Shown here: positions 52,397 to 61,578 of the stretch, piece by piece | How positions within the stretch are numbered: position 1 is the stretch's first letter | Layout: the number at the start of each line of letters is the position of its first letter | The notes under the pieces: model-generated | Seen by the model: only the letters and a program-made list of their open reading frames with translations | What the model was told of the DNA's origin: nothing | Databases searched by the model: none | Made by a program: the position numbers and the translations under genes | Source of the DNA: Lachnospiraceae bacterium | GTDB lineage: Bacteria > Bacillota > Clostridia > Lachnospirales > Lachnospiraceae | Assembly: GCA_015056735.1 (NCBI GenBank) | Contig: SVFT01000003.1 | Coordinates: 124,001-188,000, forward strand | Direction: 5' to 3' | Length of the DNA: 64,000 bases

Positions 52397-53428
52397 CTAT
52401 TCTTCTTCCTTATCGCTTAGCGCTTCTTCTCTGTATGCGCGGTAGTCTTCATAATCCTCATGCCAGGAAGCATACGCTTCTTCACTTCTGTGATCCGGCA
52501 GATCGTAATGCTCCGCCAGGTATTCACCAAGCGCCTCCGTCACCTTCTCGGCACCGTAAAGATTGACATGGTTGATATCCTTAAAATCAGCTGCCGTATC
52601 GAAAAGATCCATCCGGTCGAAGAAATTGATGTAAGGCACCTCCAGTGCATCTGCCAATTTGTGAACGCCGGCCGTCAGCGCCATTTCCTCTTCATTCGCT
52701 TCATACGGCACCGTCACAAGCATAACGTCAATACCTCTGTCCCGACAGATCGACACGATCTTTTTGATGGATTCGATCCCGTATGCGCTTTCGAGCAGAT
52801 TCCCGTTTTCGGGTGCAACAGGTGCAGCCGGCTCAATCTGCTGCACTTCGAGCGTAAGCTCAAATCCTTTAAACAGACGGGATTGATTGCGCTTTCTGAA
52901 ATCATTGTTACCAAGCTCTTTCCATCTGTCGTGGTAGATATAGAGCGGTACAAGAAGTTCCGCGCGCGCAGCATTGTCCGGATACAGTTCGCATACGGTG
53001 CGGATCTTTGTCTCCGAAAGCGGAAACGCATCAACAAATTCATGGTAACCGATCAGTGTATTCTCCGGCTCGCTCTTGCCCCAGTAGTTGTCTACATTCA
53101 AAACCACCAGCTTCGGCTTGCAATAGTCAAGCGCCATCCGAAGCATCATCGGCTCACGGTCCATGTCGTTGTATTCCGCACACAGAATATAAGACGTGAT
53201 CCCGTGCGCATTCCAGAGCTCAGCCGGGATCACACCGTCCATGATCGTACTGTTTCCGACAAAGAGCACATCTTCATTGGTCTTGTTATGGAGAAAATCC
53301 TCCATTCTGTTATAGGACGCCTTCCGAAGGAGGGTGAAATGGATCGTATGCGCCAGCATCACGCCAAGCACGATCGCGATCACCGCCGCAAGCGTCTTAA
53401 TGATCGTCTTCTTTTTGTTTCTTGTCAT
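52397..53428 (-). CDS. SGNH-hydrolase-like membrane-anchored protein
   Basis: 343 residues. One N-terminal helix (about 10-28) and an extracytoplasmic SGNH/AlgX-like domain: VLFVGNSTIMDGV (GNS in place of GDS, serine present), LVVLNVDNYWGKS, VMLVTVPYEANEEE and the catalytic dyad region DINHVNLYGAEKV with Asp and His. Acetyl- or acyl-transfer to a surface glycan, in the manner of DltD or AlgX, is a reasonable guess. Start ATG at 53428 overlaps the GtrB-like gene by 32 bp; the ribosome site is weak. Last gene of its operon, before a bidirectional terminator. Confidence 0.75.
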   Translation of the reverse strand: MTRNKKKTIIKTLAAVIAIVLGVMLAHTIHFTLLRKASYNRMEDFLHNKTNEDVLFVGNSTIMDGVIPAELWNAHGITSYILCAEYNDMDREPMMLRMALDYCKPKLVVLNVDNYWGKSEPENTLIGYHEFVDAFPLSETKIRTVCELYPDNAARAELLVPLYIYHDRWKELGNNDFRKRNQSRLFKGFELTLEVQQIEPAAPVAPENGNLLESAYGIESIKKIVSICRDRGIDVMLVTVPYEANEEEMALTAGVHKLADALEVPYINFFDRMDLFDTAADFKDINHVNLYGAEKVTEALGEYLAEHYDLPDHRSEEAYASWHEDYEDYRAYREEALSDKEEE

Positions 53429-54359
53429 ATTCCAACTTTCTGACATGATACTGCACATCTTCCAGGATCTTCCGATTAGCCGCCACCGTATCTGCAAGAA
53501 GCCCGATCACAAAGGTAATGAATCCCAGAATGATCAGCGTACAAGCAAGGATCAGCGACTGCACGTGCCCGGACCCGCCTACGGTAAACAAAAGGATCAG
53601 ATAGCGTACGCCGATCGCAAATCCGATGAGAAACGGGATCGCGCCGACGATCGTAAAGCACACGAGCGGGCGATACATCATAAAGGCACGCAGGATCGTC
53701 AGCATGGAACGCTTCACATATGCCGCCATGCTCTTAAAGAGTCTCGACGGGCGAAGCTCTGCATTGGTCCTTACGGGAACAGACGTGATCCCCATCCGGT
53801 TTCTGCCGGCCTGCACGATCGTCTCGAGTGTATAGGTATATTCATTGATCACGTTCATATGAAGCGCAGCCTCACGGCTGAGTGCGCGGAAACCGCTCGG
53901 TGCATCCGGAATATCCGTTTTGGAAGCTTTTCGCACAACAAAACTGCCGAAATGCTGCAGTTTCTTTTTAAGAGGACTGAAATGCGCCGTCTCGTCGATC
54001 GGTCTGGCGCCGATCACAAATTCCGCCGTCCCGTCAAGGATCGGACGGATCAGCTTCTCGATATCATCGGCACAGTACTGGTTATCGGCATCGGTATTGA
54101 CGATAATGTCGGCTCCAAGCCGCAGACATGCATCAAGTCCCGCCATGAAACCGCGCGCAAGCCCTTTGTTGCAGGGGAAGCTGACAATATGATGTACGCC
54201 CCAGTTACGGGCCACCTCTACCGTATTGTCCCTGCTGCCGTCATTGATGATCAGGTATTCGATCGTGTCTACGCCCGGGATCGACTTGGGAAGCGCATTC
54301 AGTGCGATCTCCAAGGTCCCGGCCTCATTATAGCAGGGGATCTGTATGATCAGTTTCAT
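53397..54359 (-). CDS. GtrB/DPM1-like polyprenyl-phosphate glycosyltransferase
   Basis: 320 residues. A GT2 domain (about 1-230) with KLIIQIPCYNEAGTLE, IINDGSRDNTVEVA and the metal site NTDADNQY is followed by two membrane helices (about 235-295), the layout of GtrB/DPM1 enzymes that load a sugar onto undecaprenyl phosphate. It fits GtrA (31.3 kb) and the GtrII-like transferase (49.7 kb) as the donor-making step. It is 15 bp after the CotH gene in the same operon. Confidence 0.88.
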   Translation of the reverse strand: MKLIIQIPCYNEAGTLEIALNALPKSIPGVDTIEYLIINDGSRDNTVEVARNWGVHHIVSFPCNKGLARGFMAGLDACLRLGADIIVNTDADNQYCADDIEKLIRPILDGTAEFVIGARPIDETAHFSPLKKKLQHFGSFVVRKASKTDIPDAPSGFRALSREAALHMNVINEYTYTLETIVQAGRNRMGITSVPVRTNAELRPSRLFKSMAAYVKRSMLTILRAFMMYRPLVCFTIVGAIPFLIGFAIGVRYLILLFTVGGSGHVQSLILACTLIILGFITFVIGLLADTVAANRKILEDVQYHVRKLEYDKKQKEDDH

Positions 54360-54374
54360 GTTGTTCCTCCGTTC

Positions 54375-56387
54375 TTATTGTCCCGCGATCAGAATACTTC
54401 CATCCTGATCGTTTGTATAAGATGCCACCAGATACAGTGGCTCGTCATCAAGCGGTTTTGCCCAGTCATACGGTTCCAGTGTATAACCGTTCAGCCACTC
54501 CCGGAAGGTATATCCTTCCATCGAAGGCTCCGGCGGCTCCTCCGCCCGCTCACCGATCAGATTCTCCACATAGGAGACGTAGAGATCGCCTTCACCGCCG
54601 TCTAAGTATACACGCTTACTCTCTCTTCCATCAAGCCAGAGGCCTGTCAGATACGCTTCTCTCTTTTGGAGAAAATCCCGCAAAGCCTCCACTTCCTTAT
54701 CAAGCGCTTCCAAGCGCTTCCGGTCGTCCTCTCCTTTGTTCCGTCCCCATCGAACGCCGTCCATGATCGTGGCAGCACGCAGTTTTTCCGCCTCTTTCGA
54801 CAGTCCGGTTTCCAGGCTCTCCAGGTACGGCAGGAAGTCCGCACGGTACAGTTCTTTCACGCGCGCCACAAAATCAGGCTTCTCGTACAGGTGAGACCAA
54901 AGCGTGAAATCATCCATCGGAAGCGCCGCAAAAAGCCCTGTCGGCGATACGCTGCTGATATAATTCTGGTTCGTAAGGGGAGACATGATCGGATTTCCGA
55001 GGCTCATGTCATAGTCCCAGGCAGGGCCCGCATGCAAGCGGTCATCCCCGCGCTCTTTATAATAATACTGGCTTGTAGAAGAGGCATCATAGTTGCGCGT
55101 GATCTCTTCCACCAGATATTTGCGCACAAAGCTGTCCAGGTCAATGTGATCGGTATAGGCCTTTCCGGTCCCCGGATCCTTTCCGTCTTCCGTAAAAAGG
55201 GCATCTTCAAATGTCTGCCACACGCCGGCGATATACCGCACCTGCTGCATATCCGCGATCTGCGGGCTCTTGATCGTAACCGGCTGTCCGTTCTTTGTGA
55301 CGAAATAGCTCATGTTCTCGGCGATCCTAGAAGGTCGCTCGATCTCCAAAAGATACCCGCCGGAAAGATCCGTCGTTCCAAGCTGCGTTTGATATCCCAT
55401 GAGTTTCATGCCGTTTTCAAGGATCGCATCTTCGATCCTGCCGCGTACGGCCTTGTCCTTTTTTTCAAGGAGACTGCGGTCCGGGACCGTATACGCTTCG
55501 AGATCCGCAATGTCCACGCGGCCCCTGCCGATCTCAACCTTCTCACAGAGCTGATAGCATCCCATGTATTCCCCGTTCAGATACAGATCCGTAAAGCATT
55601 CATCCGGCGTAAAGGGAAGGCCGGCCGCTTTGGCCATTCCGAGCGCGATATGATTGCGAAGAAGCGTTTTGTCCGACCAGTTGCTCAGAAGATTCCAGCG
55701 GATGCCTTCGCCAAGTCCGCACAGATCCCTGCTCTGCGATAATGTCAGCTGAAGCGGTTTTTTGACCCAGTCAGCAGACGTATTCCCGCGAACGCGCATG
55801 GATGCGATGCCGCTTTCAGTCGAGAGACCGCCATCCGCATCATAGAGCGTCATGTAAGCACCTTCTTCAGGCAGGTAGGGCTCCTCCAGCATAGAAGACT
55901 TCTTATCATTCTTCATAGAGATGTACATCACCGGAATATCGGACGAATACATCACTTCCAGACCATATCGGGCCGCAATACGGGATTCCGCGCTTTCCAG
56001 GATCGTCAGCGTATGCATGCCCTCTTTCAGTTCCGGCACCTCTCCCCCCGGCAGATCCTCACCATCCAGGGCAAATACCTCGCCGGCCGTGTCATAAAAC
56101 GTGATACTCTTTCCTTTGCACATCGCAGGAAGGAACAACACATAGCCCGCACTTTTGTCATCATATTGAAGCGCGATGCGCTCTGTTTTCAAAAAAGATA
56201 CCGGCACCCGAACGTAAAGACTCGTCTCTTCTTCCGTCCAGGCGGCAGAATACTGCATGTTCCGATCGGCAAAAATGCGCGTGCCGTACCAGGCGAGAAA
56301 AAACGCCAGCGTCAGGACGGAAACCACGATCAGAAGTATGCCGCACGTTCTTTTATACTTGGTAGTATTCTTTAAACCATTGAACAA
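54375..56387 (-). CDS. CotH-family protein, membrane-anchored
   Basis: 670 residues. One N-terminal helix (about 15-37) and a large extracytoplasmic domain with CotH kinase motifs: SMRVRGNTSADWVKKPL, LSNWSDKTLLRNHIA, GCYQLCEKVEIGRG and the Asp-rich GPAWDYDMSLGNP. CotH proteins are atypical kinases that phosphorylate spore-coat or surface proteins. No spore gene is nearby, so a surface role is more likely. No ATG fits: the probable start is TTG at 56387, with GAAGAAGGG upstream, overlapping the epimerase stop by 35 bp. Co-located with VTC and DUF4956 partners in this window. Confidence 0.85.
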   Translation of the reverse strand: MFNGLKNTTKYKRTCGILLIVVSVLTLAFFLAWYGTRIFADRNMQYSAAWTEEETSLYVRVPVSFLKTERIALQYDDKSAGYVLFLPAMCKGKSITFYDTAGEVFALDGEDLPGGEVPELKEGMHTLTILESAESRIAARYGLEVMYSSDIPVMYISMKNDKKSSMLEEPYLPEEGAYMTLYDADGGLSTESGIASMRVRGNTSADWVKKPLQLTLSQSRDLCGLGEGIRWNLLSNWSDKTLLRNHIALGMAKAAGLPFTPDECFTDLYLNGEYMGCYQLCEKVEIGRGRVDIADLEAYTVPDRSLLEKKDKAVRGRIEDAILENGMKLMGYQTQLGTTDLSGGYLLEIERPSRIAENMSYFVTKNGQPVTIKSPQIADMQQVRYIAGVWQTFEDALFTEDGKDPGTGKAYTDHIDLDSFVRKYLVEEITRNYDASSTSQYYYKERGDDRLHAGPAWDYDMSLGNPIMSPLTNQNYISSVSPTGLFAALPMDDFTLWSHLYEKPDFVARVKELYRADFLPYLESLETGLSKEAEKLRAATIMDGVRWGRNKGEDDRKRLEALDKEVEALRDFLQKREAYLTGLWLDGRESKRVYLDGGEGDLYVSYVENLIGERAEEPPEPSMEGYTFREWLNGYTLEPYDWAKPLDDEPLYLVASYTNDQDGSILIAGQ

Positions 56388-57348
56388 ATCTAGTCAGCCC
56401 TTCTTCGATCGACGTGTCGGGTTTAAACGAAAAATCGCGCATCAGGTCGGTCACATCAGCGTAGGTTTGATACACATCCCCCGGCTGCATCGGATAAAAC
56501 TCCTTGACCGCCTCCTTACCCAGACACTTTTCCAGTGTCGTGATAAAATCCATCAGTTTAACGGGACTGTTGTTCCCGATGTTATAGATCTTATAAGCTA
56601 CGCCCTTCTCATTCTTTGCAGGCGGATTGCAGAGGATATTGCAGATCCCCGTCACGATATCGTCCACGTAGGTAAAGTCACGCATCATATCGCCGTTGTT
56701 ATAGATCTGGATCGGCTCTCCCGCCACGATCTTCCTTGCGAATTTAAAGTAAGCCATATCCGGACGTCCAAAAGGTCCGTATACGGTAAAGAAGCGAAGC
56801 CCGGTCGACGGGATATCGTAAAGCTTGCTGTAGCAGTGTGCCATCAGCTCGTTTGATTTCTTGGTCGCGGCATAAAGGCTTACAGGCTCATCCACTTTGT
56901 CCGATGTAGAGAACGGCACCTTGTCGTTTCCTCCGTACACGGAACTCGAAGATGCAAACACAAGATGCTTCACCGGATGGTTGCGACACGCCTCCAAAAT
57001 ATGGAAAAAACCGACCAGATTGGACTCGATATAGCAATCCGGATGGTCGATGCTGTAGCGAACGCCGGCCTGCGCACCGAGATTGACGACAACATCGGGA
57101 TGCGCGTTCTCAAAAACAGCCTCCACGTCATCGTGATCCGCCAGATCACCCTTCACAAATGAATAGTTCTTCTCTTCCTTCAGGATCGCCAGACGATCCT
57201 CCTTAAGCTTTACGTCATAGTAATCGTTCATGTTATCAAAGCCCACCACTTTTGCGCCGCGCGCAAGAAGCTCTTTGGAAAGGTGGAACCCGATAAAACC
57301 GGCGCCGCCGGTGATCAGATAGGTTTGATCGGGATTGAATCTCTGCAT
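56353..57348 (-). CDS. NAD-dependent UDP-sugar epimerase (UDP-glucuronate 4-epimerase-like)
   Basis: 331 residues, extended short-chain dehydrogenase. LITGGAGFIGFHLSKELL binds NAD; the DNMNDYYDVKLKEDRL segment is diagnostic of the UDP-glucuronate 4-epimerase subgroup; the catalytic Tyr-Lys pair is YAATKKSNELM and RFFTVYGPFGRPDM closes the active site. It converts UDP-glucuronate to UDP-galacturonate or a related sugar for surface polymer synthesis. First homologous enzyme of the second envelope operon to supply a nucleotide sugar. Confidence 0.9.
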   Translation of the reverse strand: MQRFNPDQTYLITGGAGFIGFHLSKELLARGAKVVGFDNMNDYYDVKLKEDRLAILKEEKNYSFVKGDLADHDDVEAVFENAHPDVVVNLGAQAGVRYSIDHPDCYIESNLVGFFHILEACRNHPVKHLVFASSSSVYGGNDKVPFSTSDKVDEPVSLYAATKKSNELMAHCYSKLYDIPSTGLRFFTVYGPFGRPDMAYFKFARKIVAGEPIQIYNNGDMMRDFTYVDDIVTGICNILCNPPAKNEKGVAYKIYNIGNNSPVKLMDFITTLEKCLGKEAVKEFYPMQPGDVYQTYADVTDLMRDFSFKPDTSIEEGLTRFVQWFKEYYQV

Positions 57349-57387
57349 ATTTCCTCTTTTCTATGTTATGATCCGTCACGCGGACCA

Positions 57388-58233
57388 TTAATTGTTGTTC
57401 GTATAGTTGCCGTACGCATGCTCGTCGTAAGTCGCAAGGTATTCCTGCTTTTTCTCTTCCACGAACGGTGCCTCGTCAAAGATGTAGATATCATAATTAT
57501 AGGCACTCGTCAGGAAAGAAAAGCGGTATTTATTGATCGGCTTACTGCCGACAAGCGGTGTGCCGGAGCGAAGAACGATATACTCAACGCCCTGCTGCAT
57601 CGCGTAATCCGTGATTGCAAACGTCCGCACAGGGTTTGATTCCATTGCATCAAAGAACGGATTGCTTCGCCAGCCTTCGATCAGTTCTTCCCGTCCGTAA
57701 GCAAGTTGGATCGATGCGTCATACTGTCTGATAAACTGCAGCATCTCGGCGGGAACGACCGCCTTGACATCCCTTCCGTCCACATGGAGCACATCCGCCA
57801 CCGCAATATCTTCAGGCGGCAGGTGATACAGGTTCTGCGTAAACGTAACAGCCTTGTTCGCATAGATCAGATCACCGCTGCCGATCAGGAAGATCCCCAG
57901 CAGCGTCCCCACAAGAAAACGCTTCTTGCGCTGGTTCAGACGACTGATAACCTTGACGATACCATAGCAGGCCAGAAGCCCCATCGGGATCAGCCAAAGC
58001 AAACGGTAATATACCTGATCATCCAAAAAGAACCGCATCGATACGTAGGAAAAAACCGGGAAAAAGAACAGCACAATGATCCCGAACGGTACGTATACAA
58101 GTATGGTGCGGATCTCCTTTTTTTCTTCAAACATCCAAAGATAGACAACAGCGATACTCACAAGGAACAGAAGGCACCCCGTGCCCTCGTAGTTCCGGTA
58201 GATATCAAGCGTTGTCTGAATCGCTTCACTCAT
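57388..58233 (-). CDS. Membrane protein of unknown function with soluble C-terminus
   Basis: 281 residues. Three or four membrane helices in the first ~125 residues, then an extracytoplasmic domain with no family recognised. The YYRLLWLIPMGLLACYGI and IAVADVLHVDGRD segments resemble the C-terminal part of polyprenyl-linked sugar transferases. The gene is 13 bp after a ten-helix membrane protein, and the two together have the size of one large membrane glycosyltransferase, so it may be a natural split or a past frameshift. Function not assigned. Confidence 0.6.
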   Translation of the reverse strand: MSEAIQTTLDIYRNYEGTGCLLFLVSIAVVYLWMFEEKKEIRTILVYVPFGIIVLFFFPVFSYVSMRFFLDDQVYYRLLWLIPMGLLACYGIVKVISRLNQRKKRFLVGTLLGIFLIGSGDLIYANKAVTFTQNLYHLPPEDIAVADVLHVDGRDVKAVVPAEMLQFIRQYDASIQLAYGREELIEGWRSNPFFDAMESNPVRTFAITDYAMQQGVEYIVLRSGTPLVGSKPINKYRFSFLTSAYNYDIYIFDEAPFVEEKKQEYLATYDEHAYGNYTNNN

Positions 58234-58246
58234 ACGGTTTCCTCGT

Positions 58247-59284
58247 TTATTTCAGAAACAGATACAGCATGCCGTAGAACAGCGAAGGTACGAGGCATGC
58301 AATGATCTGGAAGATCAGCAGGTAGCGTTTCTGTCTGACTGCGATGATCGCAGTTGCCAGAACGAGCAGGATCGGCACAGAATAAATTCCCGTGCTTGTT
58401 GTCAGCGTCGCGCTCATGACGATCAGAAACAGGACCAGCCACTCCCCGACATCCATCTCCTGCTTTGCGATCAGCATGATCCACAAAAAGAGCGCAGGTA
58501 CGATGATATTCGCAAACATCGCCTTGCCCTGCCACGTCCTCGTGAACGCAAAGCTTTCGGCATTATAGATCGAGATATTGCCGAACAGATACCAGAGGTT
58601 CATGAAAAAAACAAACAGCCATTTGTTGCGCTTCTGAAGCGGAAATAGCCTGTCCGCCACCTGCACGTAGAGACAGTACATGAGCCCCAGGAAGATCATA
58701 CTGATAAAACTGTGACAGAGGATCGTCACATGCATACCCGTCACTTCCGACAGCCATGCAAGGAAGATCGGCACAGGCGAAAGCGCATGGCGGATATCCA
58801 GCACTCCGTTCGCGCCGTAATATGGCGTAAACAGATACATCGTATCCGTATGCTGCGTCGTCAGTGACGTGCCGATAAAAAATGCGTCGTCACCGTCCAG
58901 ATATTGCATGAAGAATGCGCCGACGATCTGACCCGCCATCATCACCAGTGCTGCGATCATAATGATACGCGCACTTTTTTCCATAACGGACTGCTTCATC
59001 CGGTCGATACATGCTATGACCACGTCATGTGCGACCACCACGGAAGCAGCGGCAAGGATGCAGATCGTAATGGTGTACGTTTTGACGAGGAGCGAAAAGG
59101 ATGCCTTCTCCACAATGAAAGGGACCGCCAGAAGCTGGAAGAGTCCCAGCGCCGCAAACCATCCGCACACCCATAACATGCCGAATGTCTTATTCTCTTC
59201 TTTCATAAAGCGCACCGGCAGCATCCCCAGACAGAGCGGGAGGATCAGCGTGCACAATGCTAAAAACAATAGTTGTATGACCAT
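58247..59284 (-). CDS. Multipass membrane protein of unknown function
   Basis: 345 residues with about ten membrane helices. An exposed loop near residue 130 (FMQYLDGDDAFFIGTSL) contains an acidic pair placed as in GT-C glycosyltransferases. I do not recognise a named family. It starts 3 bp after the acyltransferase stop and stops 13 bp before the next gene, in a tight operon of envelope genes. Confidence 0.65.
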   Translation of the reverse strand: MVIQLLFLALCTLILPLCLGMLPVRFMKEENKTFGMLWVCGWFAALGLFQLLAVPFIVEKASFSLLVKTYTITICILAAASVVVAHDVVIACIDRMKQSVMEKSARIIMIAALVMMAGQIVGAFFMQYLDGDDAFFIGTSLTTQHTDTMYLFTPYYGANGVLDIRHALSPVPIFLAWLSEVTGMHVTILCHSFISMIFLGLMYCLYVQVADRLFPLQKRNKWLFVFFMNLWYLFGNISIYNAESFAFTRTWQGKAMFANIIVPALFLWIMLIAKQEMDVGEWLVLFLIVMSATLTTSTGIYSVPILLVLATAIIAVRQKRYLLIFQIIACLVPSLFYGMLYLFLK

Positions 59285-59287
59285 ACT

Positions 59288-60271
59288 TTAGTTCCCCTTC
59301 GGGATCCCGCACAGGAAGCGGACCGGGCCGATCCTGCCGGCAATATATTTGGAAACAAGATATACGATACACACATCGGGAATGAAATTCCCCAATATGA
59401 TCGCGATCGGGTTCGTGATCCCAAGGAATGAAACAAGGATCGTTCTTGTGACCACCACCGCATATGCATCAAACAGATACATCTGAAGCGACCACCTGCC
59501 GCATTCCGTCAAAGCAGCGGATACAAGGCCGCCGCAGCGCTTCGCAAGCCCGTAGAAAAGGGGGAACGAGCAGAGGACGCAGCAAAGTTCCGCATATCTG
59601 TTCTCCGTCACAAGATAAAGGGCGAAAAAACCCGCCACCGCGAGCGCACCGGCAAGGATCGTCTTAAGGCCAATCGTCAGATCGCGGATACGGTCCCCTT
59701 CGAGGCGCAGATTCCATCCGATCGCAAAAAACAGCATATAGTTTGCTGCCATGTCGATCAGAAAGTGGCCCGGAAGATACGTCTTGACCGCCCATAAAAT
59801 GAACGAGACAGCTAGAGTCGCCCCGGCATTCCGGCCGAGAAGGCGCACCAGGATCGGAAATACGATCACGATCATAAACAATACGCGAAGGAACCAGTCG
59901 CTGCCGCCGTAATACACAAAATCGCTCAGTACTTCCCCCAGTTCTTTCTGCTCGTGAACGTACGGGTTCGGGATCACGCGCGGCAGGATCTCGATCGCGG
60001 AAAAAAACAGGTGCGGCACAAGGATCCGCTTGCATTTTTTGAGAAAATATGTGCCGTACGACTCACCCTTTTCAAAAAAGGAAAAACAGTATCCGGACAC
60101 CAAAAAAAACAGTGGCATCTGCAACACCCATAAAAAAGTGTGCAAGTCAAGACACCACCGTATCTCGTGAAGATTGATCGGAAATACGATCACCGAATGG
60201 TACAGCATGACCATCAGGATCGCCGTTCCGCGCATACAGTCGATTTCTTTCGATCTGGACTTTCCCGCCAT
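59288..60271 (-). CDS. Acyltransferase family 3 membrane protein
   Basis: 327 residues, about ten helices. The opening EIDCMRGTAILMVMLYHS carries the His in helix 1 that is conserved in the Acyl_transf_3 family, and FLWVLQMPLFFLVSGYCFSF follows. Such enzymes move acetyl or other acyl groups onto surface sugars, peptidoglycan or teichoic acids. ATG at 60271 has AAGGGAT upstream; an in-frame upstream start at 60286 has no ribosome site. It is the first gene of the seven-gene operon that runs to 52.4 kb. Confidence 0.85.
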   Translation of the reverse strand: MAGKSRSKEIDCMRGTAILMVMLYHSVIVFPINLHEIRWCLDLHTFLWVLQMPLFFLVSGYCFSFFEKGESYGTYFLKKCKRILVPHLFFSAIEILPRVIPNPYVHEQKELGEVLSDFVYYGGSDWFLRVLFMIVIVFPILVRLLGRNAGATLAVSFILWAVKTYLPGHFLIDMAANYMLFFAIGWNLRLEGDRIRDLTIGLKTILAGALAVAGFFALYLVTENRYAELCCVLCSFPLFYGLAKRCGGLVSAALTECGRWSLQMYLFDAYAVVVTRTILVSFLGITNPIAIILGNFIPDVCIVYLVSKYIAGRIGPVRFLCGIPKGN

Positions 60272-60307
60272 GACAGATCCCTTCAATCAGGAAATTTTCC
60301 ATTCGTT

Positions 60308-60316
60308 ATTTTATCA
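60308..60316 (-). promoter_or_regulatory. Possible extended -10 for the acyltransferase operon
   Basis: TGATAAAAT (TGn plus TAAAAT) on the minus strand, about 37 bp before the ATG and just past the terminator of the preceding gene. No clear -35 is present. Confidence 0.4.
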
Positions 60317-60332
60317 TAGGTATCAATAAAAA

Positions 60333-60361
60333 GGAAGCACCGCAAGGCCTTCGGTGCTTCC
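60333..60361 (-). terminator. Rho-independent terminator of the PAS gene
   Basis: Perfect 10-bp stem GGAAGCACCG/CGGTGCTTCC with a 9-base loop that contains the palindrome AAGGCCTT, followed on the minus strand by TTTTTATTG. It lies 10 bp after the PAS gene stop. Confidence 0.85.
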
Positions 60362-60371
60362 GTATCTCACT

Positions 60372-61538
60372 CTATTCATGTTCGCTCACGGCCAGGATGA
60401 ACTGATCTCCCACACCGTTTAATTCAAACCAGTCATAGTGCGCGGTAAACGTCCTGCCGTTCACCCGCAGCCTCATCTCGACGGAATAACGGTTGCTGCC
60501 GCGAAGCCGCCGTCTGACGGTCTCCGGATTCATCATGTTCAGCAGCCTTCGCTTTTCGGATTCAAAATCAACTTCCATGATCTCATGAAGACCTTCCAGA
60601 AAGCTCTCGTAATTCCCGCCTTCTACATATTCGTAAAACCAGCGCGGGATCTCCGATGTAGACTTCAGAAGCTGCATATGATTATCCGATACAAGCACCA
60701 CGAATTCATAAACGCTCGGCAGCATCGTGTGAAAACTGAAATTGCCATACACTTCCTCCGACCGATCAAGCTCCGTAAAGAAACCGATCACCTCGTCCGT
60801 AAACGGATCGACGGTAAGCGTCACAACACCTCTTTCAAAGATAAAAGAACCATCCGCCTGTCTGCCGACATAATCCATCGACTCTTCCGTCATACCTTCC
60901 GCCGCGTTGCGAAGAAGCGTCTTTCGGTCGAACACCTTCATAAATCGATTGCGATCCGCGGGTATGACATACTTGGCAAAAGCCTTGACTACCTCTTCAT
61001 AATCCGCGATCTCATGATCAACCTCAGATTTATCGCCATAGGATTCCAGTACCTTGTTCTGTGTCAGATTCACACGGGAAACGGCACGATACTGACTCGA
61101 CAGTTGACTGAAACTGTAGAGCGCATTGCGACAGTCCTCGGAAAGCCTGCGCTCGTTCTCCTTCAGTTCCGTGATATCCGTACATTTGACATAGATATAA
61201 CGCTCAGAATCCGCCTCATACGGGGAGGAAACGGCATCCAGCCAAATCGGCCTCCCGACTGTATCGATGACGCGAAAAACAGCATGTTCGCTTCGTCCCG
61301 TCCATTTCAAAAAGACTGTCATAACCGCGACATCTTCCGGGTGGATCGGATTGTAGAACTCATTCTGCGTGAGTTTATCATACGTTTCCAGATTCACACC
61401 CAATAGCCTGCACAAATCATCCGAGAACCAAATCGGCTTCATAATACCGTTCTCGTTCTCTTTTCCGATCAGCCCGGGTCCCTTCAACTGCTTGAGCATA
61501 TTAAGAAAGGTGTTTTTTTCGTTTTTTTTCTTTGTCAT
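60372..61538 (-). CDS. PAS-domain protein without output domain
   Basis: 388 residues. Residues about 30-130 form a PAS domain (WFSDDLCRLLGVNLETY, FYNPIHPEDV, and PIWLDAVSSPYEAD), followed by ITELKENERRL, a coiled helix that in sensors connects to a second PAS or output domain. Residues about 150-260 are a divergent second PAS-like region; the C-terminal part (about 265-388) has no recognised family. No GGDEF, EAL, kinase or HTH domain is visible. The ATG has no ribosome site, but an extended -10 is three bases upstream of the predicted leader. It may be a signalling adaptor or a degenerate regulator. Confidence 0.75.
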   Translation of the reverse strand: MTKKKNEKNTFLNMLKQLKGPGLIGKENENGIMKPIWFSDDLCRLLGVNLETYDKLTQNEFYNPIHPEDVAVMTVFLKWTGRSEHAVFRVIDTVGRPIWLDAVSSPYEADSERYIYVKCTDITELKENERRLSEDCRNALYSFSQLSSQYRAVSRVNLTQNKVLESYGDKSEVDHEIADYEEVVKAFAKYVIPADRNRFMKVFDRKTLLRNAAEGMTEESMDYVGRQADGSFIFERGVVTLTVDPFTDEVIGFFTELDRSEEVYGNFSFHTMLPSVYEFVVLVSDNHMQLLKSTSEIPRWFYEYVEGGNYESFLEGLHEIMEVDFESEKRRLLNMMNPETVRRRLRGSNRYSVEMRLRVNGRTFTAHYDWFELNGVGDQFILAVSEHE

Positions 61539-61547
61539 GGTATAGCA

Positions 61548-61556
61548 ATTATATCA
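61548..61556 (-). promoter_or_regulatory. Extended -10 of the PAS gene, near-leaderless
   Basis: TGATATAAT on the minus strand, followed by TGCTAT and ACC-ATG. The predicted mRNA start is about three bases before the ATG, leaving no room for a ribosome binding site. Confidence 0.5.
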
Positions 61557-61578
61557 TATTCGGAAAGATAATCTACCT

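Noticed and set aside
53334-54605. Plus-strand frame of about 423 codons opposite the GtrB-like gene
   Set aside because: It is His/Arg-rich and covers a convincing glycosyltransferase on the minus strand.
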